Below the pieces are notes generated by a model. The model made no database searches and had not been told where the DNA came from. It worked only from the letters and a program-made list of their open reading frames with translations. A DNA stretch of 35,920 bases, from NCBI GenBank assembly GCA_052258065.1, contig JBQQPY010000001.1, positions 1 to 35,920 on the forward strand, in the 5' to 3' direction. A program made the position numbers and the translations under genes. Origin of the DNA: JBQQPY01 sp052258065 (GTDB taxonomy: Bacteria > Pseudomonadota > Gammaproteobacteria > Enterobacterales > Enterobacteriaceae). Below, in pieces: positions 19,740-28,325 of this stretch (positions within the stretch are counted from its first letter, which is position 1; every line of letters begins with the position of its first letter).

Positions 19740-20105
19740 CAACAAATCCACTAAATGTGTAAAGCGACCGAGTAGCGAGGCATTAGCCAAATTTTTACAA
19801 ATAGATGCCCGCAAGATTAATCGGATAAAGTGTTGTTCTTTCAAGAAGGGCTTGAGACAGGCCTAAGCCGCAAACTAAGTAAACAGGTGTATGATTACAT
19901 TGTGAGTGGTAATGCCGAAGTGCATTTAATTTCGATAAGCCGCAGCAAACGGCTAGAGAGACGGAGGCGGAGACAGTAGACCGCACAACTACTTACCGAT
20001 AAAGCTACAGAACTGGAATACTTCAAAACGATCTTGCGTAAAACGTGAGGAAAACGGTAAAAAAGAAACTGAAACCGCAAATGAAGATCGGCTAAGCTAT
20101 CTCTC
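19740..20105 (+). pseudogene. IS630-type transposase N-terminal remnant, subtype A
   Basis: The plus strand reads KRPSSEALAKFLQID, then KKGLRQA, and after a shift GLSRKLSKQVYDYIV, SGNAEVHLISISRSKRLERR and LLTDKATELEYFKTILRKT. This is the N-terminal helix-turn-helix half of IS630 transposases (expected GEAEAHLIALACSxPPEGxxRW, LLADKxVELEYVESI), homologous to 11840-11540 on the other strand. The DDE half is absent; a subtype B fragment follows. Confidence 0.65.
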
Positions 20106-20109
20106 TATA

Positions 20110-20320
20110 ACACATTTTATCTATTCTGGTTTGTATTCCGCTGCGATACAAAGCTTGTAGCACTTTTTATGGGAAATTAATTCAATAGCTTAAGCGATTA
20201 TATTCGATAGCCAATCAACGATTCTTGCTGTAGCTTTTCTGAGCAGTGATTCAGCTTAGGAAACCGCTATCTCAATAGGATTTAAATCGGGTAAATAAGG
20301 CGAAAATAAATAAAAGTAGA
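20110..20320 (-). pseudogene. IS630-type fragment, subtype B
   Basis: Shares AATTCAATAGCTTAAGCGAT, CCAATCAACGATTCTTGCTG and TCAATAGGATTTAAATCGGG with the copies at 10200-10300 and 24690-24800. It corresponds to the C-terminal end of the transposase on the minus strand and is cut at about 20320. Confidence 0.5.
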
Positions 20321-20744
20321 AAAGCCTATTTGATAGGCATACGCCGATGCACGCGCAGAGCCAACCGCCTCAATCAATCCGATTATTCGCGATCCTAAGT
20401 CCTCACTATAAGAACTTGTTATTTTAGAGGCTTCAAAGATAGATGAGTAACGATTTAATAAAGTAACATAGATAAAGAGGCCTATAGCTGAGCAAAGTGT
20501 TTAATCAGGAAAAACTTTACCGACTCAGATTTTGCGGATAAAATATTTTATCAGCACTATATACCCTCTGTGACACTGCTTCCACTCAGCGACATGAACA
20601 TGCACTCGAGATAGGCATCCTACTGCAGAAACTCTATCGCTAGCGTCCCACTGCCTGCATAGTTTAAAGATTTGAACAGGCCGAGCAAGGCTCTGCGCAA
20701 TACGGTTGAGACTCAGCCATAACGTCTTATTCTCTTAGAGTTAA
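20321..20744. other. Unrecognised decayed region
   Basis: No open frame and no motif that I can place. A plus-strand reading across stops (TLPTQILRIKYFISTIYPL, then HCFHSAT) looks protein-like, but I cannot name it. Confidence 0.3.
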
Positions 20745-21195
20745 ATCACATATTAAATTGCGGATAAAGACGCTTGAGCTTTATACGAACTTTATCAGTA
20801 GTGAATTGTCAATAGACCCTAGGCTTTTACCGGGTCGCGTTGCTTCTGCCAAATCACTTTACTTTGCTATGTTTCAGTCTTGTCAATATAATAATTCAGA
20901 TATTGACAAATCAACACATTGCGTTCGATTTCCAACATGCTTAGCCGGCCGCCATGTTGGAGTGTAAAGGCCTTGACCTTGCTCCAGCGAGAAGGCTAAG
21001 CACAACAAACCTGGGCTATGAACATTGAGATTGTTTATGACTAGCGTAATGCGCTGTATATAAGGATATTTTGTTGACATATCTTTAAGAAAGCGGTTAC
21101 AATCAATCTTATTTTCATAATCAGTTACTTTAGTTGGCCGACGATTCATCGAGCCTTTACTCGCGATAAAGATATTAGATACCCCTAAAACACTT
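20745..21195 (-). pseudogene. IS630-type transposase DDE fragment, subtype A
   Basis: The minus-strand frame 21200-20883 is open for 105 codons: MNRRPTKVTDYENKIDC, KYPYIQRITLVINNLNVHS (catalytic aspartate DNLNTH changed to NNLNVH) and LYTPTWRPAKHVGNRTQC, corresponding to HYTPKHGSWLNIAEIE with frame damage. It continues to 20745. It is dead because the key aspartate is lost and the C-terminus is out of frame. Confidence 0.65.
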
Positions 21196-21720
21196 TGCAT
21201 CTATTCCCTCTCATATCCCGCTACGAGAAATAATTGTCGCAATCTTTATTAGAAATGAACTCAATAGCTTAAACGAGCACATTCCACAACGAATTAACGC
21301 TTCTTTGTGCAGCTTTAGACTCAATGACTTCTCATACATCATAAATTTTATGAATAACCAAATCACTAATTATCACGATGTTCTTTGCTATAAGTTCAAG
21401 AATCAGAACCTGTTCTACATAAACCAGAGCAGCATATCTTTTCATTACTTTATCTAATAGTATAGTTATGCTTGATAATAGATGCATTCCAGAAATCAGT
21501 GTTGTCGTTTCCCAGTGGGTGTATGGGACATTAGCTTAGCATCGTTGACCTCGTCTGCTCTAGCCCTTTAACCTACTCATATTTTCGTTTTGCCGTTTCA
21601 TAAAGAAAATAAGAATCTCTCGTTCTCACTATTAAGCGTGCGCTATTCAGAGTGCAGAGAAAAATTAGCCACAACATATAGATGAATGGCTATTTAATGA
21701 ACTGAAATAGATAAAAGTGC
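21196..21720 (-). pseudogene. IS630-type transposase remnant, subtype B
   Basis: Starts at CTATTCCCTCTCATATCCCG and aligns with 24626-25210 through AACTCAATAGCTTAAACGA, ACTTCTCATACATCATAAAT and the GTTGACCTCGTCTGCTC region. It directly abuts a subtype A fragment, as at 24625. No open frame remains. Confidence 0.55.
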
Positions 21721-21947
21721 CTCAGTAAAAAGCGGCATTACCGCTATCGCCCTATCGAAGAGCCGGACAGTTACAAAATCAAACTGAATAAACATGCCTG
21801 ATGAAAGCGTCGGCAATTAAGCAGGGCTAGCGCGAAAAGACCTACGGATTCACGTCTCTTTTTCTCTGCTTCGCGGGCATAATTCGCCATGCGAAACTAG
21901 ACAAAATTTGTTACAATAACAGCAAAATTTAATGAAGATAAGAAAGC

Positions 21948-22651
21948 ATGGCTGACACAGACAATCTGAACACTCTTTCCGCCCGCTTTCGCGGCTTTTA
22001 TCCCGTTGTCATTGATGTCGAAACCGCAGGGTTCAATGCCGGAAGCGATGCCCTGCTAGAAATCGCCGTGATGACTCTCAAAATGGATAAGGAAGGCTGG
22101 CTGCATGCCGATAATACACTCCACTTCAATGTAGCCCCTTTCCCAGACGCACTGCTACGGCCGGAAGCGCTGGCTTTTAACGGCATCAATCCACACACCC
22201 CCTGCGCGGCGCGGTAACCGAATATGAAGCCTTAGGTGAAATCTTTAAACTAGTACGTAAAGGAATTAAAGATCAAGACTGCAGCCGCGCTATTATCGTC
22301 GCCCACAATGCTACATTTGATCACAGTTTTCTAATGGCTGCTGCCGGGCGTGTCGGTCTAAAACGCAACCCTTTTCATCCCTTCGTCACTTTTGATACGG
22401 CTGCACTAAGCGGGCTGGTGCTCGGCCAGACCGTGCTAGCGAAAGCCTGCGGCGCCGCCGGCATCGTTTTTGACGGCGGTGAGGCACATTCGGCGCTCTA
22501 CGACACGGAACGTACTGCAACCCTGTTTTGTGAATTAGTCAATCGCTGGAAACGCCTAGGCGGCTGGCCAATCGCGATACCAGCAATCGATAGCGCTAAG
22601 ACCGAGACCGTCGCGGCACAGAAGCGCGCTAACCCCTCCATCGATCTATAA
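21948..22651 (+). CDS. rnt: Ribonuclease T, one-base frameshift
   Basis: RNase T is a homodimeric DEDDh 3'-5' exonuclease that trims tRNA CCA ends and stable RNA 3' termini. The N-terminal part (21948-22217) has GFYPVVIDVETAGFNAGSDA with the first metal residues D23 and E25. The second part, readable to 22651, has VAHNATFDHSFLMAA and AHSALYDTERTATLF, supplying the remaining DEDDh residues, and ends near RWKRLGGWP. The frame changes once at a C5 run (22198-22202) after GINPHTP: with a sixth C, the reading becomes LRGAVTEYEALGEIFKLVRK, as in the family. No other damage is seen, and total length would be near 234. A TGTTACAAT extended -10 lies at 21909-21917. In E. coli lhr lies between rnt and grxD; it is absent here. 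Confidence 0.9.
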
Positions 22652-22927
22652 ACGCTGGCATGCCCTGACTTCTTTGCGCACCCAATAGCAGCGATATGCC
22701 GCTTGAAAGCCCACAATCTACAGATCTAGAAGGTGAACATATAGATTGCGGATGATTTCTGGCATGCCTGTCGCCAATATAAATGCATGCTACCTCACTC
22801 TAATACACTATTTTCTATGCCTTGACTCGTTTTTAGTGGCGTAGCGTCGGAAAAGTCTTTAGCTCGCGGTTACATGCCCGCACGGGACGGCATTGAGAAA
22901 GCATTTTGCGCTACTATTATCTGTCTG
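22652..22927. other. Site of missing lhr; nothing recognised
   Basis: E. coli has the 4.6-kb helicase gene lhr between rnt and grxD. These 276 bases hold no lhr motif that I can see and no open frame of note. Confidence 0.35.
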
Positions 22928-23275
22928 TTACTGTGCGTTATCTGCTTGCGAATTATATTTCCGCACCGTTTCTTTAATAAGCGGCTGCAGTTCGCCGCGC
23001 TGGTACATTTCAATGACGATATCGCACCCGCCTATAAGCTCGCCGCCTACCCATAGCTGTGGGTAGGTAGGCCAGTTAGCAAATTTTGGCAATTCAGAAC
23101 GAATACCCTGATTGGTAAGCACATCAACATAGGCAAAACGCTCGCCGCAGGCTGACAGAGCCTGTACTGCCTGAGCAGAAAAACCGCAGCCCGGTAATTT
23201 TGGCGAGCCTTTCATGTATAGAAGAATCGGATTCTCGTCGATCTGTTGCTGAATTTTTTGGATAGTTGTTGTCAT
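22928..23275 (-). CDS. grxD: Monothiol glutaredoxin 4
   Basis: GrxD is a monothiol CGFS glutaredoxin that holds a [2Fe-2S] cluster, homodimeric or with BolA, and delivers iron-sulfur clusters. The 115-residue frame matches E. coli Grx4 in length. It has MKGSPKLPGCGFSAQAV with the active cysteine C30 in CGFS, FAYVDVL, the cis-proline glutathione site NWPTYPQLWVGGELIGGCD and the C-terminal IVIEMYQRGELQPLI. The start ATG at 23275 follows a purine-rich GAGAGCGAG. It is convergent with rnt, as in E. coli. Intact frame; likely kept because iron-sulfur assembly is essential. Confidence 0.97.
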   Translation of the reverse strand: MTTTIQKIQQQIDENPILLYMKGSPKLPGCGFSAQAVQALSACGERFAYVDVLTNQGIRSELPKFANWPTYPQLWVGGELIGGCDIVIEMYQRGELQPLIKETVRKYNSQADNAQ

Positions 23276-23494
23276 TGTCTCGCTCTCTTAAGCCAGTAGC
23301 TAGATTTTCTTTTATTATGCGTCGCGTCTGATATAATTTACTATTTAACCATCATTCTGCATCTAAATTAGGAATAAATAGAAAATTAATAAAAATAAAA
23401 AAATAAAATCAATGATTTATAATCAAATCGAGGGGTTGCTCATGATTAAACATGATACGTACTTTTTATTTATTTCAACAGGTTATATAGGATT
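23276..23494. other. AT-rich intergenic DNA with a repeat
   Basis: Upstream region of grxD. Positions 23365-23425 are very AT-rich and, inverted, resemble 19555-19615 (shared ATTGATTTTATTT and TTCCTAATTTA in the opposite orientation). No gene is seen. Confidence 0.4.
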
Positions 23495-23600
23495 CTAGGT
23501 TATTTTAAAGCCACCACTAAGAAGAGCGGTATCAGTGCCTCAAAGCCATAACGTCGATTAAATAAATTCTCAAATTCAGTCGGGTAACGGGGCGTATATT
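23495..23600 (-). pseudogene. IS1595-type transposase C-terminal fragment
   Basis: The minus strand reads RYPTEFENLFNRRYGFEAL then FLVVALK, the counterpart of YLAEFECRFNRRYDVGVL at 16740-16800. It is fused in frame to the end of the IS481 relic, making a chimeric open frame of 66 codons (23500-23700). Confidence 0.55.
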
Positions 23601-24425
23601 GACCACTATCGCCTTCCGGGAAAATCATAGGTTTTTTGAATAATTTAGATTTGATTTTGCACCAATATTTCATAGACTGCAATGGAGTTTTACTATCCAA
23701 AATCGCTCGACTACACTATTCGGTTGTGAATCCTTCGACCTCTCGGTAGGCTAAGATAGCGCTCTACATAAAGCCTCTACATAAACAGTTGAATTCATGT
23801 TTTTTGAGCGGCTGAGCGTTTTTACAAGTCAAAATACGATCTGCAAGCGCCTGACTATTGTCTGCAAGTATCGCATGAATAGCCATGGAAGATGCTCCAC
23901 CAAGATTACGCAAGAAACGTCGTGCATTAGCCGCGATCTTCAGTTTGTAAAGACAGATAAAAATTTCTTGAGTTAGTTCAACTAACCCACGAAAAGATAA
24001 CGTAGTGAATTTTCATTTAGCATTTATGAAAGATATTTTATCTCAACATATAGATAAGCAGGCTCATAGATTTTAAACGCCTTAATCCATGCCTGCGCAA
24101 AAAACCATCTAGTCCAGATCGAGATACGGCGAGACTCAAAAATTCGCGCACGACCGCCAACAGATCCTGCAGTAGAGAGAAAAGCGTCTTCCACGGGGAA
24201 ACACGGTTACGGCTTTTTGCCCGGGAGAAAGGTGTCGTCTGAGAACAATAGAGAATATAGCTCCTCAACACCATCTCGTTTTTGTTATTTAGAAATGGTT
24301 AGTTCAGAGAACCTATAACGCTTAGTCAAAATAGATTCTGACTCGTTTCTTATCTGAACAGTGGCGCTAATTTTAGCTATCTTAGTGTTTTCACTATGAA
24401 GTTTAATCATCATGATGTTTGCCCT
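23601..24425 (-). pseudogene. IS481-type transposase remnant, best-ordered copy
   Basis: From 24425 on the minus strand: MMIKLHSENTKIAKISATVQ, then RYRFSELTISK, the helix-turn-helix N-terminus. Near 24190-24080: LLQDLLAVVREFLSLAVSR and GLDGFLRRHGLRRL. Near 23960-23850: NARRFLRNLGG and the DDE stretch, with the DNGKEF block damaged to DNSQAL. The end is DSKTPLQSMKYWCKIKSKLF at 23700-23640. Stops and shifts show it is inactive. Part of the C-terminal NGMVERFNGR block is deleted. This copy lets the order of the other IS481 relics be read. Confidence 0.7.
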
Positions 24426-24479
24426 TAACTATATTTCTCAGTAGCCATATTTCTATAAAAAGGATTATGCGCCAAGGGT

Positions 24480-24625
24480 CTATATATCGGACTCAATCAG
24501 CTATGGATATTGAGAGCATCCATCACAGCATCATTTGGCTTACATAAGGATATTGTGTTGAGATATACTTAAGAAAGTGAGTTCAATGGATTCTAGTTCT
24601 ATGCTTAGTCACTTTGGCCAGAGCA
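24480..24625 (-). pseudogene. IS630-type fragment, subtype A
   Basis: Shares ATAAGGATATTGTGTTGAGA, CTTAAGAAAGTGAG and TTAGTCACTTTGG with 11260-11330 and 21055-21140. It is only about 145 bases of the DDE half, directly followed by subtype B. Confidence 0.5.
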
Positions 24626-25210
24626 CTTTTTATCCATTCCTATCCATATCCCGCTGCGATAAAATTGTCATAATATTATAAAGAATTAGCTCAATAGCTT
24701 GAGCGATCGCATTTCACAGTGCAGAAACGGTTCTTTCTGCATATTTTCTGAGCAATGATTCCAGCTTGTGAAACGCCATCTCAGGAATATTTAAATCCGT
24801 AGAATAAGACCGAAGATAAAAAAGAATTGTATCTTTAGCTTCAATAGCTTCTCGCACACTACCTACCTTATGAGTAGCCAAATTATCTATTATCATCATA
24901 TCCTCTGATGCAAATTCATAAATAAGTCTTTCTTCTGGATAAGAAAAAAAGTATGTCCGTTTATTTCTTCATCGAGTAGCATAGTTGCACTTGATCTAGA
25001 TAGAGGCATGCATTCAGCAAGTGTTATAGTTTCCCAATACACGCAGCAGCATTGTGAACCTCGTCTTTTGCGGCCCTTTGCATATTTATCGTCATTACCG
25101 TTTTATTAATGATGATTAACTTCTCTAGTGAGAATATAATATTTCTTCAGACTATAATTTGAATGCATAAACTACATCGTAGCACTTTTGTTTAGTGACA
25201 TCTACGATCT
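24626..25210 (-). pseudogene. IS630-type transposase remnant, subtype B (best copy)
   Basis: The minus strand 24899-24714 is open for 61 codons: MMIIDNLATHKVGSVREAIE, then ILFYLRSYSTDLNIPEMAFH and LRKYAERTVSAL. This is the C-terminal DDE block of IS630 transposases (expected VMDNLxxHK, YLPxYSPDLNPIEMAFSKLK); the catalytic D and E are kept in this piece. The 5' part (25210-24900) is full of stops. It is a separate subfamily from subtype A, judged by different text around the same motifs. Confidence 0.72.
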
Positions 25211-25966
25211 TGTTTAGCGTTATTATATAGCGATTAAAAAGCACAACAATGATTTATAATTAACTAACACTTAAATGAAGTTATTTAAAACCAGAATCAT
25301 TACAGCTTGACGCAAAATCGTCAAGCTAAGAAATATGATAAAAAACATAATATTTATTATATTATATTCTGAGTTCACAAAGTAGTCTAATTATCTATAT
25401 TTTTTATAAATTAAATAACTTATCTACAGTTTCCCGCTTTTCTAATAAGATAAAAAAAGAAAAATAATTTTCAGAATGAAGGTTTTAAGGCTTTCCAGCA
25501 CTTGATTACGAATCCTACCCAGCCAGGATTAATTTACACTAAAATAGACACTTTTTAAGTAAATAAACACTCTTCTAGAAAATGTCAAAAATGCTATAAT
25601 GCGCACCGACTATGCAATTCGTAACCAAAAACGCCTCGTTACCTGGCCGAATTGAGTATCGATTAAACTGACATTATGACTTGCGAGCACTGCTGCCGCG
25701 CTTTTTGGTAGCAGCATGAAAGGCACCGAAAATGCTATACAGGCTGTTAAAGATAGCCAAGCAAAATTTGCAAACAGCCCCCACTATAAGGAAGCTGACG
25801 ATAAAACGTTTCGCCATCATCTTTATCTTGCTGTATGTAGCAGCATATCATATTTTTACTGAGCGGAATTTCTTTGATATTTTGCAGTTATTTACTAATA
25901 ACTTCTAGCGAAATATAGACGGCTAATCGCTTCGCGATATGCATGTTACTCTTGGGAGTTACCTAT
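25211..25966. other. Gene-free AT-rich stretch with a hairpin and an orphan promoter
   Basis: No gene is recognised. A perfect 9-base stem (AGCTTGACG/CGTCAAGCT, loop CAAAAT) sits at 25304-25327. Positions 25360-25495 are AT-rich and partly repeated at 18365-18450. TGCTATAAT, an extended -10 box, is at 25592-25600 with no gene downstream. TGCTGCC (25691-25697) can pair with GGTAGCA (25707-25713). Confidence 0.45.
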
Positions 25967-26155
25967 TTAAATCCTTAATCTGATAAGACAGCCCAGCGGG
26001 GTTTTATTGACAGATATCCAGCCCGCAAGAAGAATAGAGTCCATTGAATTTAGTTCAATGTCGCATCTGATCTTCCGTCTCATTGCAGAGAAATTAACGC
26101 TGGGCTCATGAGCTATTTTATGGTAGCAAGCGTTAGCAGGAAGCCATCTTTTCAT
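25967..26155 (-). CDS. Small hypothetical protein with good ribosome binding site
   Basis: This is a 62-codon minus-strand frame starting MKRWLPANACYHKIAHEPSV. Its ATG at 26155 is preceded by AGGAG at about 8 bases (TTAATAGGAGATTTTATATG), the best Shine-Dalgarno among the small frames of this window. The product is basic, with no clear membrane segment or known motif. It may be the start of an otherwise lost gene or a chance frame. I do not recognise it. Confidence 0.3.
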   Translation of the reverse strand: MKRWLPANACYHKIAHEPSVNFSAMRRKIRCDIELNSMDSILLAGWISVNKTPLGCLIRLRI

Positions 26156-26269
26156 ATAAAATCTCCTATTAAATACAAGATGCTTCTTAATTTATTTATT
26201 AATATTTCAAAAATTTTTATAGTTTTATGCGAAATAAAATATCTATTTATATAGATTATCTATCCTGCA

Positions 26270-26425
26270 TTTTATTTAAGAAGGGGCCTACTGGCTATAG
26301 ATGGATAAAGTCACTCGATATGTTTTCATTTGTCTCTACAAAGTCAAGACCTTGGCTAATGCACGACGTTTCTTTTATAGTCTTAGTCGATCATGTCCGA
26401 TGGCTATTCATCAGCTAATTACGAC
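26270..26425 (+). pseudogene. IS481-type transposase fragment
   Basis: A short plus-strand piece whose text (GCTAATGCACGACGTTTCTT, then TAGTCTTAGTCGATCATG) matches 270-330 and 12330-12380. It covers only the ANARRFLR region of the DDE domain. A 63-codon open frame (26227-26418) runs through it in the wrong frame. Confidence 0.55.
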
Positions 26426-26623
26426 CTGAATTTTTCAAAAAGTAACTATACTGATTTCCGAAATATGAGAGGCCGCCGGCTACGTGCATCTACATATATT
26501 GCGTAGCAAAATTGGCGTCTGCCCGCAGCGCGAAAAAACGGCGCTAAACCAGCGCGAAAACTACTGAAAATCGTTGATTCAGATGGTAGGATCCATTTTT
26601 AAGCAATCTGGTGAAGTTAAGAG

Positions 26624-27922
26624 ATGGGCAAGAACGTCGTCGTAGTGGGCACCCAATGGGGTGACGAAGGTAAAGGCAAGGTCGTCGACTTGCTGACCGA
26701 ACGGGTTAAATATGTTGTTCGCTATCAGGGCGGACACAACGCTGGTCATACTTTAATTATCAATGGTGAAAAAACTGTCCTTCATTTGATTCCCTCTGGC
26801 ATTCTGCATGAGAACGTTGTCAGCATCATAGCCAACGGCGTCGTGCTATCTCCGGAAGCGCTGATGAAAGAGATAGTAAAGCTCGAGAAGCGCGGTATTC
26901 CGGTACGCGAACGCATGCTGATTTCCGAGGCGTGCCCGCTTATTCTTGCCTATCATGTCGCGATGGACCGCGCGCGCGAACAAGACCGCGGCGCTAAAGC
27001 TATAGGCACCACCGGCAGAGGCATTGGTCCAGCCTACGAAGACAAAGTCGCGCGGCGCGCGCTGCGCGTAAGCGATCTATTTAATAAAGACACCTTCGCT
27101 GCCAAGTTAAAAGAAGTTGTAGATTACTATAACTTTCAGCTGGTGCAGTATTACCAGGCTGAAGCAGTGCATTATCAAACGGTACTGAACGATATTTTAG
27201 CGGTGGCTGACGTCTTGACCGGGATGGTGGTGGATATTGCTGAGCTGCTAGATACCGCCCGAAAACGCGGCGATATGATGATTTTTGAAGGGGCTCAAGG
27301 AACGCTTCTGGATATCGATCACGGCACCTATCCCTACGTAACCTCATCCAACACTACAACCGGCGGCGTCGCTACCGGCTCCGGCTTCGGTCCGCGCTAT
27401 ATTGATTATGTTCTCGGCATCGTCAAGGCTTATTCAACACGCGTCGGCTCTGGCCCGTTTCCTACCGAGCTATTTGACGACACAGGCGAATTTCTGCGTG
27501 AAAAGGGCAATGAATTCGGCGCTACTACCGGCCGCCGACGCCGCACCGGTTGGCTCGATGCTGTTACGGTACGCCGCGCAGTGCAGATCAACTCCCTTTC
27601 GGGTTTCTGCCTTACCAAGCTCGACGTGCTTGACGGTCTGAAAGAGGTAAAAATCTGTACCGCTTATTGCCTGTCTGACGGCCGCATGGTAGACAGCACC
27701 CCGTTATCAGCGGAAAACTGGGAAGGCATCGAGCCGATTTATGAGACGCTGCCGGGCTGGAGCCAAAGCACCTTCGGCGTGAAGCAGCTTGATAAGCTGC
27801 CCGATGCGGCGCGTTACTACATCAAGCGCATAGAAGAAGTGACCGGGGTACCGATTGATATCGTTTCGACTGGGCCTGATCGTAGCGAAACCATTATTCT
27901 ACGAGATCCGTTTGATACCTAA
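26624..27922 (+). CDS. purA: Adenylosuccinate synthetase
   Basis: PurA makes adenylosuccinate from IMP, aspartate and GTP, the first committed step to AMP. The 432-residue frame equals the E. coli length. It has VVVVGTQWGDEGKGKVVDLL with the catalytic base D14 and GTP P-loop, RYQGGHNAGHT with catalytic H42, IGTTGRGIGPAYEDK (IMP binding), FEGAQGTLLDIDHGTYPYV and, after the aspartate-binding loop, TGRRRRTGWLDAV and LTKLDVLDGL. The ATG at 26624 follows AAGAG. No damage is seen. In E. coli it follows hfq-hflX-hflK-hflC-yjeT; none of these is present upstream, where only IS debris remains. The gene ends in its own strong terminator, so it is probably monocistronic. Confidence 0.98.
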   Translation: MGKNVVVVGTQWGDEGKGKVVDLLTERVKYVVRYQGGHNAGHTLIINGEKTVLHLIPSGILHENVVSIIANGVVLSPEALMKEIVKLEKRGIPVRERMLISEACPLILAYHVAMDRAREQDRGAKAIGTTGRGIGPAYEDKVARRALRVSDLFNKDTFAAKLKEVVDYYNFQLVQYYQAEAVHYQTVLNDILAVADVLTGMVVDIAELLDTARKRGDMMIFEGAQGTLLDIDHGTYPYVTSSNTTTGGVATGSGFGPRYIDYVLGIVKAYSTRVGSGPFPTELFDDTGEFLREKGNEFGATTGRRRRTGWLDAVTVRRAVQINSLSGFCLTKLDVLDGLKEVKICTAYCLSDGRMVDSTPLSAENWEGIEPIYETLPGWSQSTFGVKQLDKLPDAARYYIKRIEEVTGVPIDIVSTGPDRSETIILRDPFDT

Positions 27923-27956
27923 TAAACTGTTGAGTGTAAATTAGTAAAAAGAGAGC

Positions 27957-27985
27957 AAACCGGGCGTAGCCCGGTTTATTTTTAT
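27957..27985 (+). terminator. Rho-independent terminator after purA
   Basis: AAACCGGGC (27957-27965), loop GTA, GCCCGGTTT (27969-27977), then ATTTTTAT. The 9-base stem is perfect, 35 bases past the purA stop. Confidence 0.9.
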
Positions 27986-28325
27986 ATCCAAAGACCGACA
28001 AGTTTTATAGCTTGTTTAGTTCTCAACAGTTACTCTTAATTCATCTTTTTAATAGCACATATATGCCCGCTAGGGTTTGGCGGGCCTGCTAATGATACCA
28101 GCATCAAGGTCTGCGCGCTGCGCGCCGGCCGGTTATAGCGCAGAAGTAGAGGTTGAAATTTTGCCTGCCTCTGAAAACAGCTCTTGCCACAGTCAGCCAT
28201 AGAGTTCATCACATCATTCTGCGCCTTACGTGCTCGCTATGATTGCTATAATTGCCACCCTACAAAAACGTGCGCGCGCCCGCTAGAGGCACGGCAACCT
28301 ATTTTGACATTATGGAGATAGCACA
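27986..28325. other. purA-rnr intergenic region; nsrR missing
   Basis: E. coli has nsrR between purA and rnr. Here 340 bases remain with no readable nsrR motif. TGCTATAAT at 28244-28252 is an extended -10 box suited to drive rnr, about 75 bases upstream of its start. The -35 match is poor. Confidence 0.5.
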
